DNA of 64,000 bases from Trifolium pratense (GCF_020283565.1 NC_060062.1:19254127-19318126), one strand, 5' to 3'; counted from the first letter of the stretch, positions 22,514 to 34,824 are shown. Notes: a model not told the origin generated them from the letters alone. Program-made: numbers and translations.

Positions 22514-24648
22514 TGTTTGTTGAGAAGAGAAAGCTCACTGAGGAGACCACAGTTGTTGGAAAATAAATTTGGGAGGAGATGATGTTTAGTGTTGAGATAT
22601 GAAAATTGATTAAATTGTCGTCGTATGTAAGAATAGTCACAGCTCAGCAAAGAATAAACTATCCTCTCTTTTTTCTATCAGTCCTACGATTTGGGTGTCA
22701 CGATAATTAATAAGTATCCCCACGAGAGGTCCAAGGGGCAACGAGAGCAAGAGCAATAAATTTAGGACACTACTATTTCATGTTAAAAAACTTTAATAAG
22801 TGATGATTTAAAAACTTTTTTTAAGAAGTTTTAGGGTGTCCTAACTTTTAACTTTACTTATTGAATTAATAAACTTAAAATATTGTAAAAAAATAAAATA
22901 AACTTAAAATATTAAATTTTAATTATCTTAAATAGTATTAATTTAATAAAATAATTTATTGAATTAAAAATCCTTTTATGTCATTTTATATTTATCAGTC
23001 AGGTAAACCGCTAATTTTACCAAATACTTCAATCAGTTTATTAGTTAGAAGTTATCAGCCATCAGCCATAAGCTATTTTTGTCAAACAGAGCCTTAGAAA
23101 CTTAACTTTCCTTCTCTTTGAAAATTTTAATATAAGAGCGGAGGTTTGCGTCAACAAAAAATATATAAGAAGGGTGGCGAATGAAATTCAAGCTTTTTTA
23201 AGGGATATAACTGAAATTTTCTATGTATTTCGTATAAGAGGAAATGGTGAGTGTATATTTTAACATAACAGAGGAAAATGTTACTATAATTTAAGCATCT
23301 ATCAAAAGATGGAAGTGTAATTTACTCCAAAAAGATATGAGTGTAATTTACTCTTCTTTTTTTTTTTTTTTCTTTCTTAAAGGTCGTTTAAATTGATTTA
23401 TATTTGAGTTTATGTAAAACTAGTTTTTAGATTTGTGCATTCACACAGGTCTATTGATTTTTATTCGATATTTAAGTTTGTCATTATATTAAGGTGGAAA
23501 ATTTATTTAGAATAAAATATTTAAAAAATTGAAATAAAATATTGTTAAAATATAAGTAAAACTATCGCGTTATTTCTTGTCAAATTTATTAAGGGCCCGT
23601 TTGAATTAACATTTTTTTAAACAAACTTATTTTTTAGTTTAGGCAAATAAACAAAGTTTTATGTTAATTTATAAGTTCACACTAACTAATTAAAGATAAA
23701 GATGGAGTCTTTATGGCATTTGAGAATGAAACTAGAAAAAGAGGGGGAGTTGAAAGTAAATAAGAGACCAAGTGAAAAAGAGGTGCTTTGAAAGGTGTTG
23801 TGTCAATCCAATAAGAAGTTTTTTTTAACGTCCAATAAGAAGTTTATAACGTCTGTTTGAAGTGACAATAATTTTGAGGAACAAATTTGTTGAAGTAAGA
23901 ATCGTAATGCATGAATTCTCGATCATGGACGACCAAGATTTACTCAATTTCAAATACTTCTTCTTCTTTAAACAAACTAGACCCTTACCCGTAAAAGTAC
24001 TTCAGTTGTTAATTACTAAGAGACAACAATAAGAGAGACTGAATTCAAATCCATAATTTTAAAAACCAGTAGATTACTAAAGGAAAAAAAATAGAGTTAA
24101 TGATAAGAGCTACCTCACAACACACTATCCAATATTAGATTTAAAATTAATAATAACAATTATCCATTAAATTTTAAAACTAAGGTGGATGAATTAATTA
24201 GATCCATCAATTTAATTAAATGGAAGATTCAAATTCAATCTATTAATTAAATTTTTTACTTGTGGATGAAAAATTCAATCTATTACCACCATTTTGTAGT
24301 TTTCTTATTTTGTTTTTGTTGACTATCGTTTCTTGACTTTTTTCGTCAATGCTTGTAGAACTCTTTTTGTTTCACCAACTTATGGTCAACATTGGTGAAT
24401 TTTCTAGGATACTACTTACTTCATGTATATGGATTTGTAATAAACTATATATCCATTAGAGGAATAATAAAATTAAGGGCTGAAATTGTTCTGGAAAGGA
24501 TCTTTCCGCGTACATGATAAGTTGATAACTATAACATGAGTGGTAGCTAGTCCATTGGATTAACATGTGGTAGCCACTATTTTAAACAGGTAATGTTAAA
24601 CAGTGACTTTATTGTTGACTGACTTTATTGTTGACTGACTTTGTAATC

Positions 24649-24684
24649 TTGTTTGGTCTTTTTGGTACGCCTTGTGCTAAAAGA

Positions 24685-24722
<38 letters not shown>

Positions 24723-24743
24723 ATTTCGGCTTGTTCAAAAAAA
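24649..24743 (+). mobile_element. Probable 3' tail of a truncated LINE
   Basis: GGTCTTTTTGGTACGCCTTG, then an (AT)n tract and TTTCGGCTTGTTCAAAAAAAA, is the style of 3' UTR and A-tail I associate with legume L1-type LINEs. No coding part is attached. Confidence 0.4.
24687..24720. repeat. (AT)n microsatellite
   Basis: An uninterrupted TA/AT run of about 17 units within the probable LINE tail. Confidence 0.9.
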
Positions 24744-24916
24744 ATGTTAAACAGTGACTCGGGGCACTGGTTAAGCATGTTAAAATAGAAATTCTGTTTT
24801 GAAATGCGTGTATTCAATGCTTCAAAGTACAAAAAATTGTCATTTCAATATAAATTTTATTTTTTATTTTCTTTTTAGGTATGCTTAACAAGTGCCCCGT
24901 GTGCACTGTTTACCAT
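24744..24916. mobile_element. MITE with ~35-bp imperfect inverted ends
   Basis: The left end ATGTTAAACAGTGACTCGGG, continuing to GGCACTGGTTAAGCAT, is mirrored at the right by ATGCTTAACAAGTGCCCCGT and CACTGTTTACCAT. It is about 173 bp and not coding. A single related left end (AATGTTAAACAGTGAC) occurs near 24593. Confidence 0.65.
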
Positions 24917-24939
24917 GTCCCATTTATATTTTTTATATA

Positions 24940-25014
24940 TAGATTACCCGTGCGATGCACGAGTGTTGTTTTTATTTTACAATTGCATAAAATTGAAACA
25001 TTAAATATTATGAA

Positions 25015-25051
<37 letters not shown>

Positions 25052-25190
25052 TAGAGAATCTGAGGTTCAAAAGATTTATGAAGTGATGTAGCATTGTAAG
25101 TGACTCATGTGGTTAAATGAAGAAATATTATTGGTTTAAGGATTATGGTTTACAGAATAATTATCTAAGATTTATATATATAGAAGTAAT
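24940..25190. repeat. Repeat with hairpin CCCGTGCGATGCACGAG, diverged copy of the 26.3-kb family
   Basis: It starts TATATATAGATTACCCGTGC, with arms CCCGTGC and GCACGAG. It contains an (AAT)n tract (25013-25049). It ends with a segment (AGTGATGTAGCATTGTAAG ... TTTATATATATAG) homologous to the 134-bp units at 26292-26561. A GC hairpin near an end recalls plant Helitron termini, but other Helitron signatures are not shown. Confidence 0.4.
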
Positions 25191-26234
25191 AGGATATATA
25201 TCTGCACAACATATAAATCTATTTCAAAACACACAAAGGATTGGATGAAAAAAGATGTGGAAAAATCTAAGTCACACAATTGGTATATAAATAGTGACAG
25301 AATTAGAAAAACTCAAATAAAACAAATAAAATTAAAGGGTACATACCTTTTAAAAATATTCCAAAGGACACATGTGAACAGCATCAATCTCACAATTCAG
25401 TTCTTAATTTTGAGTAAGAGATGATGACTCAAAACCTAAAATCAAAAATTATAAAAATAAGTATATCAATAAAAAAAATGAACAAATAAAAAATAAAGGA
25501 AAGTAAAGTAAAACAACTATTACATAATTCAATTAAAAATAAAGTATATATTATTTAATCTGTATCATAATAGAATATGAATACACATATTCAGTAGCAC
25601 TTAACTAAACCTATAAATGACCCGCAACACAAAAGTTGAATATATGATTTGCAACAAACAAAAAATGTCAAATTCTCTTAATTTTATTTGTTATGCAAAA
25701 AGTTAATTTTGCAAAAAATAAAATAACTACAACAAATCATGGTTTTAGAAAATAACATAAGTATTTATACCTATGCACAAAAGATGAAGAGGCAAAATAA
25801 TGGAAAAAGAAATTGCACATATAAGATATGAAAAAAAAAAAACTATTCTCACATTCAACCGAAAAAACAAATAGTAATCTTGTTAAGCACATGATTGAGC
25901 ATCCGGGAATGAAAATATTTGTTTCTAACATTCGTAATGGTTAGTTAGGAAAATATGAATATGATACAAATTAAATCAATTGTAACCTATATATTAAAAT
26001 ATTGGTAGAAGAGTTCAATGAATGAAAATTGAATGGTGACTTAAGAGATAAAAAATATATTACCGGGAGTTACAAAGTTAATTAGTGTGTATTTTTGTAT
26101 TCTTCTTATTATAATATATTAAGCAAAATTTATTATATTCGCCAAAAAAAATAAAGGCTAAGTAAAGGTTTGGGTGAGTGTATATTAAAAAGTCATAAGT
26201 TTATAAATGTAGAATATGAAAAGTATAGAGATGA

Positions 26235-26236
<2 letters not shown>

Positions 26237-26294
<58 letters not shown>
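26237..26294. repeat. (AAT)n microsatellite
   Basis: About 19 uninterrupted ATA/AAT units, immediately before the 134-bp tandem repeat. Confidence 0.9.
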
Positions 26295-26295
<1 letters not shown>

Positions 26296-26561
26296 TAAGT
26301 AGAAATGATGTGGCATTGTAGAGTGGTTTAATTATTGGATTTAAATGGATGATGTGGCTAAATGAAACAATTTGATTGGTCTAAGTGGATTAGGGTTAGG
26401 AGAACTATTTAGGAATTATATATATAATATAAGTAGAAATGATGTGGCATTGTAGAGTGGTTTAATTATTGGATTTAAATGGATGATGTGGCTAAATGAA
26501 ACAATTTGATTGGTCTAAGTGGATTAGGGTTAGGAGAACTATTTAGGAATTATATATATAG
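26292..26561. repeat. 134-bp tandem repeat, two nearly identical units
   Basis: Units 26292-26425 and 26426-26561 both run from AATATAAGTAGAAATGATGT to AGGAATTATATATATA. They appear identical by eye over the compared length. A diverged third copy is at about 25078-25185. Confidence 0.85.
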
Positions 26562-27257
26562 ATGTGTTCAATGAGAAAAACCCATCATTTTTACTTCTAA
26601 TGTTTTCTTCCATTTTACAGCACAATAAATATGAATGAACAGGTACTCCAAAGGTATATGCATTCACAAAAATCAAAATGTGATGAGAATGAACGAAAAA
26701 ACAACAACCAGAAGCTCACACGATAGGCAAGCACACAATAGGCTAAAAGATCAAACTTTCTCATCTTGTGTTGTCCTTGAAGCTCACACGGCCCATGCTA
26801 AGGGGGACACGATTGTGGCAAGCTCAGAATCTCCCAAAACCAAAAAATTAACCTTCTAAGCCTCAAACACTCAACTCACCCATGTGCTCATATTTTCAAT
26901 GGCACCGAGTTGTTGGGCACCAAATGTGCGTGTGCATGCGAACGTGCGTCCGTGCGTTTGTGACTTATAAAAAATATGGGAACCAAGTTTTTATTTTGCA
27001 TAAGACACTCAAATCTTAAGGATGACTTTGCTTATCTTGAATTTAGAATGGGTCATAATATCTTGGTGCCAACTATTAATTAATTTGAAGGTAGCTTATC
27101 TATTTTGCTTACTAAAAATTACATTTGCATGTAATGTGTGAGATTTGTAATTCCTTTTATTAGGAAAAATATATTTAAAGTGTGTCTATTGTATTTGTGA
27201 TGTAAATTAAAATTACTCTTTGTATTTGTGATGTAAATTAAAATTATCTCTTTTGAT

Positions 27258-27846
27258 TAGGGGTGATCGCGGTGCGGTTTGGTTCGGTTTTGAGCATAAA
27301 AGTCATCCTAACCGCGAGATAAAAATGCATGCGGTTCGGTTTGGTTCGGTTGATTTTTAAAAAGTCATCCAAACCAAACCAAACCAAACCAATGCGGTTT
27401 GGATCGGTTCGAAAATAACATTATAGTAACTTACAATTTTAAATATATAAAAAAATTGAATTTTCAAAATAACATCACGGTACCGATAAAATTTGTTTAT
27501 TTAAAATAACATTACAACACCAAAATAAAATTTCAGTAAAAAAAATAAAAACAACTTGAAGTTCGATTAATTTGGTCGACTGACTTGGTAATTGGGCATG
27601 TATATTGGAATATAAATATATTTTCTTTTACGATATTGGAATATAAATATATAATAGTAACTTAATGCGGTTTTTGCGGTTATCCGCGGTTTTTGCGGTT
27701 TTTGCGGTTTGCGGTTTTGCGGTTTGCGGTTCAGTAAGAAAGTCATCCAAATACATCCAAACCAAATGCGGTTTTTGCGGTTTTCGGTTTGGTTTGGTTC
27801 GATTTGCGGTTTTACTTTTGGATTGGTTCGGATACGATCACCCCTA
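27258..27846. mobile_element. hAT-like non-autonomous element, 589 bp, with 8-bp target duplication
   Basis: Perfect 12-bp inverted ends TAGGGGTGATCG / CGATCACCCCTA, flanked by CTTTTGAT on both sides (27250-27257 and 27847-27854). An 8-bp duplication with short inverted ends is the hAT superfamily signature. The inside holds subterminal arrays of GCGGTTT and AACCAAACC motifs, and no transposase. Confidence 0.9.
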
Positions 27847-27944
27847 CTTTTGATATATTAGATACTATCACACAAAAATGAAACTTTTCGTCTTGGGTCA
27901 AACCTGGGGATATGAAGCTGCTATTGCTGTGTGGGATGTGTGTG

Positions 27945-28752
27945 GATGTTGTGGTAGCTTCCGATGAGAGTGGAAACCATACAAAGGTGGTGAATGATGT
28001 GCTTGCATCACCTTATAATAGCAAGAAACGTTATATAATACTCATTAAAAAAATGGTTTACATTGAGCATGTTATGATCAATGGTAGCTAGTTATACCTC
28101 ACGATAATCAGAGATGGTATGGATGTCATTGTCATATTCAGTGACTTAAGTCGTGGGAAATCATCAAACAGTGACACTATTGTCAAACTCTAACATCTTT
28201 GTCTTCTACCTGTGGGGAATTTTGGGTTACCAAGACAGTTTATGTGCGAACATCAAACGACAATTCTATAAGAACTGCAAAATCAGTGACTCTCTAGACT
28301 TCATATTTGGGTATGCAGTTGCCGTGTTTTAGGATTTAGAATACTGGTAAAGAAAGGTTACCAAACCACTAGAACACCATCACATCTCAAGGAGGACCAA
28401 TGAGCTCTAACAAACCATTTGTTTTATCATTTATGTTTTGTAACATCTCTGCCAATTTTGACCTTTTCCTCTTTGTTAACGCTACCCAAACATTTATCGG
28501 CATACCATAACATCCATACTCATGAAAGGGTGGTTAGGGTGGAATAGGGCTTCGATTGTTTTAAAACATTACAATATTTGAGTACAATAATCATGGAGCC
28601 GGAGTTGGACTGCAAAACCGCGTGAAGTTGTTAGGGTACTAGGTTTTGAATGATACCAGCTAGTCTAGTAACTTCACTGTGACCCATTTAATTTTGGGGT
28701 AATCGATGGTTACCTGCAACATGTGCACCATTCACCTATGGACTTGAAACTT
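27945..28752 (+). pseudogene. Pectin methylesterase pseudogene (processed or intron-less fragment)
   Basis: Translating in shifting frames recovers family landmarks in the right order: DVVVASDESGNHTKVVNDV, then VYIEHVMINGS, then IIRDGMDVIVI, then RQFYKNCKISDSLDFIFGYA (family RxFYxxCxIxGTVDFIFGNA), then VAVF followed by a stop, then NISANFDLF, GWLGWN, and finally WLPATCAPFTYGLET at the C-terminus. Stops and frameshifts occur throughout, and part of the middle is missing. Active-site motifs are damaged: QDSLC for QDTLY and FGYA for FGNA. The signal peptide and pro region are absent. Pectinesterases demethylate cell-wall pectin; this copy cannot make an enzyme. Confidence 0.85.
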
Positions 28753-28944
28753 AAAACACTACCATGGAATTAAAATATCTTATTTAAATTTTTGTTATGT
28801 CAAAAAAAATTGTCACTACTTAATACCATGAAATCACAAAGAAAAATTACATCATAATTCAAGAGCAGCTCCTCGATAACACGTGACAAACAAGTATTCT
28901 TTACTCTACCTTTACAAGTTGCACCACCTGGGCTCACGAGTAGC

Positions 28945-29675
28945 TCCACCCTAGTGTTCATATTTTCAATGGCACTAAGTTGTTGGGTATTAAGTGTGTG
29001 CATGCATGCGAGCGTACATGCGTTTGTGTCTTATAAAAAAAATAAGGGAGATGGGCAAGCCCAACTATTAGCAAGTGTCAAGTGTGCTACATAGCAGGGC
29101 CTCCATTTTTCGGGGTCTCAACAAAATTTTATATGTTAATTAATAGGTCTCTAAAAAGTATGAAAAAAATTGATTCACAAAAATAAAATAAAAACTCAAT
29201 TTTTTTAATCTCTCTTTTATTAAAAAATAATTTGAAAAGCCCAACTAAAATGGCTAGGCTTCAGAAAAAACATAAAGTGAAAAAAAAAATATGAAGATTT
29301 ATTTGATCAGTTTACTTGAAAAACCGATATAAATGAGGTTTTATTTTTACATAGCTAAAAAGTATTTTGTTGTTATTGATTAGAATATGAATATTTTGTA
29401 TGTTAGTTATAAAGATGACAATTTTTTATCTTATTAATATTATTTACAATTTAAATAAGGAGTCGGACCTCCAAATAGTCGGGACCAGCCCTGAAGATAG
29501 GTTTATATTTTGCATAGAACACTCAAAATCTCATGAACCACTCTACATCTCTTGAATTTAGAATGAGTCTTAATATCTTGGTGCTAACTTTTGATTAATT
29601 TGAAGGAACCTTTTCTATTATGCTTATTGCTTACTAAGTTTACACCCGCATGCAATGTGTGAGATTTGTAGTTTT
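28945..29675. repeat. Diverged duplicate of the segment at 26880-27200, interrupted by an insertion
   Basis: Shared landmarks with 26880-27200 include TATTTTCAATGGCAC, GTTGTTGGG, TGAATTTAGAATG, TAATATCTTGGTGC and AATGTGTGAGATTTGTA. The two copies flank the pectinesterase pseudogene. This copy carries roughly 450 extra bases (about 29045-29500), probably an insertion. Confidence 0.5.
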
Positions 29676-29680
29676 TTTTA

Positions 29681-31463
29681 GGTTAAATTGTACTTTTAGC
29701 CCTCTAAGTTTAAAAAAGTTGTGATTTTGGCCCTCTATGTTTCAAAATAGCAGTTCTGACCCTTGTCTTTACCCCTTTTGCAAAAGGTCAATTTTGACCA
29801 AGTCAACGCTGATGTGGCAACTCACTTAAGTGACTCAGCTGCCACAGCAGCTCTTTTTTCAAATTAAAATAAAAAAATATAAAAAAAATTGACGTGGTAT
29901 TTAATCATATGCTTTAATTATTTTTTTATTTTCTCTCATTGTTTACTATGTTGTCTCTGCGGCAGCCGAGAGCAAGTCTTTAAAGCATTGAAACAAAGGA
30001 GCTTATACGAGTCCTATTTAGGGATGGCAAAAAAACTCAAACCCGAGAGACCCACCCGAATTCAAACCCAAGTCAACGGGCGAAACCCGATTTGACTGGA
30101 TTTGGGTTTGGGTTCGGGTGACACCCGATAATATGGGTGTGGGTTTGGTATCAGTCAAACCCACACCCGAAACTCATACACCCACCTGAAATATTTTATA
30201 ATTACCTAATTACCCCCATAGTCTCCCTCAATTTCCTTGGAAGACCTTAAATTTTAGTTGTAATTTAATTTCTTGAAAGTCTATGTTGTAATTTCTTGAA
30301 AGTTTATGTTTGAATTTCCTTTAAAGACCTTAATTTTAGTTGTAATTTAATTCAAAGTCTATGTTGGAATTTAATTTCTTAAATTTGCAAATGATTTTCA
30401 AATGTGCTACGGGTTTGGGTTTGGGTGAAAAAAACCCGAACCCAACGGGTGTGGGCGTGAGTGTTGTTTTGTCACCCGAACATCTTTTGAGTTTGGGTTT
30501 GGGTGATGATTTCGGGTGTGGGTTTGGTAAGTGTCAAACCCGCACCCATGGGCGCCCGTTGTCATCCCTAGTCCTATTAAACCGGAAACACAACATTACC
30601 GCGTGGTTTGTGTTAGAGATGGAAATGGCCTATCATATCTAGAATATTTATAGGCATTTTGGCTTGTGTTTGGATTGCAATTCTAAAACTATTAATTACT
30701 GGAGCCATTTTGATCATATGCATCTAGAATATTTGTAGCATTTCTTTTAGTTTTAATTGGTTGGTAGTGCCTTAACAGAAATCATTATTGAAAATACAGT
30801 TTTGTTCTCAATTTCATAACCAAAGAACCAGTTTTGAACCTTTTTTTTTCAGTTCAGAAACAAAAAACGTGGTGCATCGAACAACATAATCTGTTCGTTT
30901 TGGGTTGAAATGAATCTCAAGTGGTTTGAATGAAAATAATTACAAAACCGGGTGTTTGATTCAATTTAGTTTTCCAGGCTGAATTCAGCCATGGTTGTAG
31001 TTTTGTGAACTACAAGTACTATTATCACATTAAATAAATCTCATAGTTTAGTTATTGTTCTCTTGTGTCTCAACGATGTCAACAGTTGCGGAAAAAATTG
31101 GAGAGAAGGACATGAGTGGAATAAGAGAAGATGAAAATATGTTGAAGCAGAAAATGAGATAGGTGATGAAGGTTGAGGTTGATTAAGGATTTGGGATCAC
31201 TTAGGTTGAAGAAATGAAACACGTGACTTCTTACTCTCCTTTTTTTTTTTAATTATTAAATGAAAAAAAATTAATTATTAAATGAAAAAAAACTAATGTG
31301 GCCGCTGAGTCACTCAAGTGACTTGACACATCAGTGTTGGTTTGGTCAAAATTGACATTCTACAAAAGGGGTAAAGATAGGAGGTCAAAACTGTTATTTT
31401 GAAACATAGGGGGTCAAAATCACAATTTTCTAAAACTTGGAGAGCCAAAAGTGTAATTTAGCC
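29681..31463. mobile_element. Mutator-like non-autonomous element, ~1.78 kb, long inverted ends
   Basis: Inverted ends extend over about 150-170 bases. Left: GGTTAAATTGTACTTTTAGC, later TTTTGACCAAGTCAACGCTG and AGTGACTCAGCTGCCAC. Right, as inverse: GGCTAAATTACACTTTTGGC, TTTTGACCAAACCAACACTG and AGTGACTCAGCGGCCAC. The flanks TTTTTTTTA (29672-29680) and TTTCTTTTA (31464-31472) match at 8 of 9 positions, as expected for a Mutator-type 9-bp duplication. No transposase is seen. A hAT-like element (30019-30570) is nested inside. Confidence 0.75.
30019..30570. mobile_element. hAT-like non-autonomous element, 552 bp, nested in the Mutator-like element
   Basis: The ends TAGGGATGGCAA and GTTGTCATCCCTA are inverted repeats. 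GTCCTATT is duplicated exactly at 30011-30018 and 30571-30578 (8 bp). The interior has subterminal GGGTTTGGGTT and AACCCGAACCC clusters on opposite strands. It has no coding capacity. Confidence 0.9.
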
Positions 31464-34061
31464 TTTCTTTTAATATAATTTAACCTTTTCTATTATATTT
31501 CCGATGTAAATTGAAATGACTCTTTATAATTACACTAGAACTTTGACCCATGCGGTGCATGGGTCTAATTAGGTGTAATATGTAACAATAAAAAATAAAA
31601 TACAAAAATTCTAAGAGCATTTTCAATAAGAGTAGTATAGGGAATTTCATGGACTAATTATTCTATATTTGTTTATGTGCTTATTTTATATTTTATATAT
31701 TTTTTAAATAATTTTGGAACCCCGTCGTTTTGTTTACTTATTAAAAAAAAATGCTGATAACTAAAGGTTAAAAAATTGAAGATAATTAAAGGTTAAAAAA
31801 AAATTAAAGACATAATCAAGAACATAAACTTAAGTAGACATCCATAAATAAATAAAAATTGTGATTAATTCCGCCGTTCAAATTTATTGAAAACAGGGTT
31901 AACATATTAGGATTCCTAAATTCTTTCATAATTGAAGCACATGTTTTAGCGGTTGAAAGGTTTTATTGTAAGTAAGGGATGCAGGTTCGATGACAAATAT
32001 GTATTTTTTTAATATAAAGCTGCAATAAAAAGAAAGAGAAAATGAGAGGGGAAAAAATTTGGTGTAGGGTTAGCTTATGTTAGCAAGCTTATAATATAAG
32101 AGATTATCGGTTTTTAATTGTTTAAATTGTGCAATGAAAATTGATGGTGCTTAATTGTCGTATGAAATCTTTCCTATGAAAGATGATGGAGCTTAACACT
32201 TTGTGGACATAATTTAAATCACAATTGGTCTGTTAGTGCATATTGTATCAATTGATCATCGGTTAATATTAAATCTGCAATGTTAAAATCAAAATAATGA
32301 ATGTGATTAGTGACATGACTATGGTTGTGTTTGGTTGTATTGCAAAAAAAAAATTAATTTAGCAGAATTGAGTTTGATAATAACTTTCCAAATCTCACAT
32401 GATAATTATTCTCTAAATTTATGATCCGGTAGAAAAAAAAATCATTGATCAGGAAAGACATAAAAATATTTCATGATGAATAATATAGTCAACAATAATT
32501 TTGATATGATATACTTTTAAAATTGATGATGCTTAGCAATTATTGCACATAATTTTAATCACAATTGATATACTTGCCATAATGGTTGGAAATATTGCTT
32601 TGCATTGAAGGGTTGCGGGTTCGAATCATAGTCAAGACAAAATTGTATTATTTTTTAATAAAAATTGCAAGATAAAATGGAGGGAAAACAGAGAAAATAA
32701 ATTAGGGTTTAGAATTTGCTTGTGTATACAAACTTATAATATAAAAGATTAGAGAGCCAAAAGTGTAATTTAGCCTTTCTTTTAATATAATTTAACCTTT
32801 TCTATTATATTTCCGATGTAAATTGAAATGACTCTTTATAATTACACTAGAACTTTGACCCATGCGGTGCATGGGTCTAATTAGGTGTAATATGTAACAA
32901 TAAAAAATAAAATACAAAAATTCTAAGAGCATTTTCAATAAGAGTAGTATAGGGAATTTCATGGACTAATTATTCTATATTTGTTTATGTGCTTATTTTA
33001 TATTTTATATATTTTTTAAATAATTTTGGAACCCCGTCGTTTTGTTTACTTATTAAAAAAAAATGCTGATAACTAAAGGTTAAAAAATTGAAGATAATTA
33101 AAGGTTAAAAAAAATTAAAGACATAATCAAGAACATAAACTTAAGTAGACATCCATAAATAAATAAAAATTGTGATTAATTCCGCCGTTCAAATTTATTG
33201 AAAACAGGGTTAACATATTAGGATTCCTAAATTCTTTCATAATTGAAGCACATGTTTTAGCGGTTGAAAGGTTTTATTGTAAGTAAGGGATGCAGGTTCG
33301 ATGACAAATATGTATTTTTTTAATATAAAGCTGCAATAAAAAGAAAGAGAAAATGAGAGGGGAAAAAATTTGGTGTAGGGTTAGCTTATGTTAGCAAGCT
33401 TATAATATAAGGGATTATCGGTTTTTAATTGTTTAAATTGTGCAATGAAAATTGATGGTGCTTAATTGTCGTATGAAATCTTTCCTATGAAAGATGATGG
33501 AGCTTAACACTTTGTGGACATAATTTAAATCACAATTGGTCTGTTAGTGCATATTGTATCAATTGATCATCGGTTAATATTAAATCTGCAATGTTAAAAT
33601 CAAAATAATGAATGTGATTAGTGACATGACTATGGTTGTGTTTGGTTGTATTGCAAAAAAAAAATTAATTTAGCAGAATTGAGTTTGATAATAACTTTCC
33701 AAATCTCACATGATAATTATTCTCTAAATTTATGATCCGGTAGAAAAAAAAATCATTGATCAGGAAAGACATAAAAATATTTCATGATGAATAATATAGT
33801 CAACAATAATTTTGATATGATATACTTTTAAAATTGATGATGCTTAGCAATTATTGCACATAATTTTAATCACAATTGATATACTTGCCATAATGGTTGG
33901 AAATATTGCTTTGCATTGAAGGGTTGCGGGTTCGAATCATAGTCAAGACAAAATTGTATTATTTTTTAATAAAAATTGCAAGATAAAATGGAGGGAAAAC
34001 AGAGAAAATAAATTAGGGTTTAGAATTTGCTTGTGTATACAAACTTATAATATAAAAGATT
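31441..34061. repeat. 1.31-kb direct tandem duplication, two nearly identical copies
   Basis: Copies 31441-32750 and 32753-34061. By eye I found only two differences: one A/G change (AAGAGATTATCGG against AAGGGATTATCGG) and one base in an A-run. Each copy begins with AGAGCCAAAAGTGTAATTTA, the last 23 bases of the Mutator-like element. Each contains the hairpin GACCCATGCGGTGCATGGGTC and two GGTTCGA boxes resembling pol III B-boxes. No open frame of note. Confidence 0.95.
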
Positions 34062-34153
34062 GCATCATAGTCAAATACCATTTCTTTTAGTGTTACACTT
34101 TAAATTGTTCCTACTAAAATTAAACTTAGAAGTAACGTGTGACATTTGTATTT

Positions 34154-34285
34154 TTTTTTTTGTCAAGTAATTTATTGGCGAGAAAATCTATCTTAAAGGT
34201 GAATAAGTGGAGTGTCCGAGTTTGAACTCGGACTCCTGCATATATAGTGCGATATCCCTACCAACTGAGATAATTTTACACGACA
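34154..34285 (-). mobile_element. tRNA-derived SINE with 13-bp target duplication
   Basis: GACATTTGTATTT flanks it on both sides (34141-34153 and 34286-34298). On the minus strand it reads ATCTCAGTTGGTAGGGATAT (A-box-like) and GAGTTCAAACTCGG (B-box-like), ending in an A-tail (T-run on the plus strand). The body is 132 bp. Confidence 0.85.
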
Positions 34286-34824
34286 GACATTTGTATTTCC
34301 CTTTATTATAAGTTATTTAAAACATGTCTAGTAAATTTGGATGTAAATTGTAATTGCTCTTTGTAGTTTTATGGTTAAGCTATATTAATTTCATGGTTAG
34401 CAAGTCAAAATATAAAAATATTTAATTTCATGGGTTTTTTTTTGGTAAGGAATTTCATGGTTTGCTCGTAGTAATAACTAAGATTCTTTCAAAAAATAAA
34501 AAACAAAATAAATGATCATTTTGTAAAAATAAAAAAAGGAAAATAATTTCTTAAAAAAAGAAGGAAAATAATAAAAGGAAAAAATATACGATAATCATGA
34601 AAATCACAAAAATTAATTTTCCTTCCAAAAATTGTCTGGAGAAATAAATGAGTCTGGTTAAAACGAGTAACTAGTTATTTCCGTTGTCCCATCCAAAAGC
34701 TAACATTTGCAACGAACTCGATCCCGCTCACCAGTTAAACAACCAGAACACCTCTCAGATCGCCGACGGATCAAAATCAGAATCGGAAAATCCATCTTAC
34801 CACTGATTTCATCATCGTTAACCT

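Larger units (their letters stand above)
22514..27257. other. Gene-free, AT-rich region with MITE fragments and microsatellites
   Basis: No coding sequence is supported. Contents listed separately: a LINE 3' tail near 24.65 kb, a MITE at 24744-24916, a hairpin-bearing repeat family at 24.94-26.56 kb, and (AT)n and (AAT)n tracts. The segment 26880-27200 is homologous to 28945-29675 (shared TTTTCAATGGCAC, AGTTGTTGGG, ATATCTTGGTGC, AATGTGTGAGATTTGTA). Confidence 0.6.

Noticed and set aside
27665..27853. Open frame across the GCGGTTT array as a coding gene
   Set aside because: The peptide is a translation of simple repeats inside the hAT-like element.
32600..32640. GGGTTGCGGGTTCGAATCATAG as a tRNA gene
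   Set aside because: There is a B-box-like element but no A-box at the right spacing and no cloverleaf stems; it repeats in the second 1.31-kb copy.
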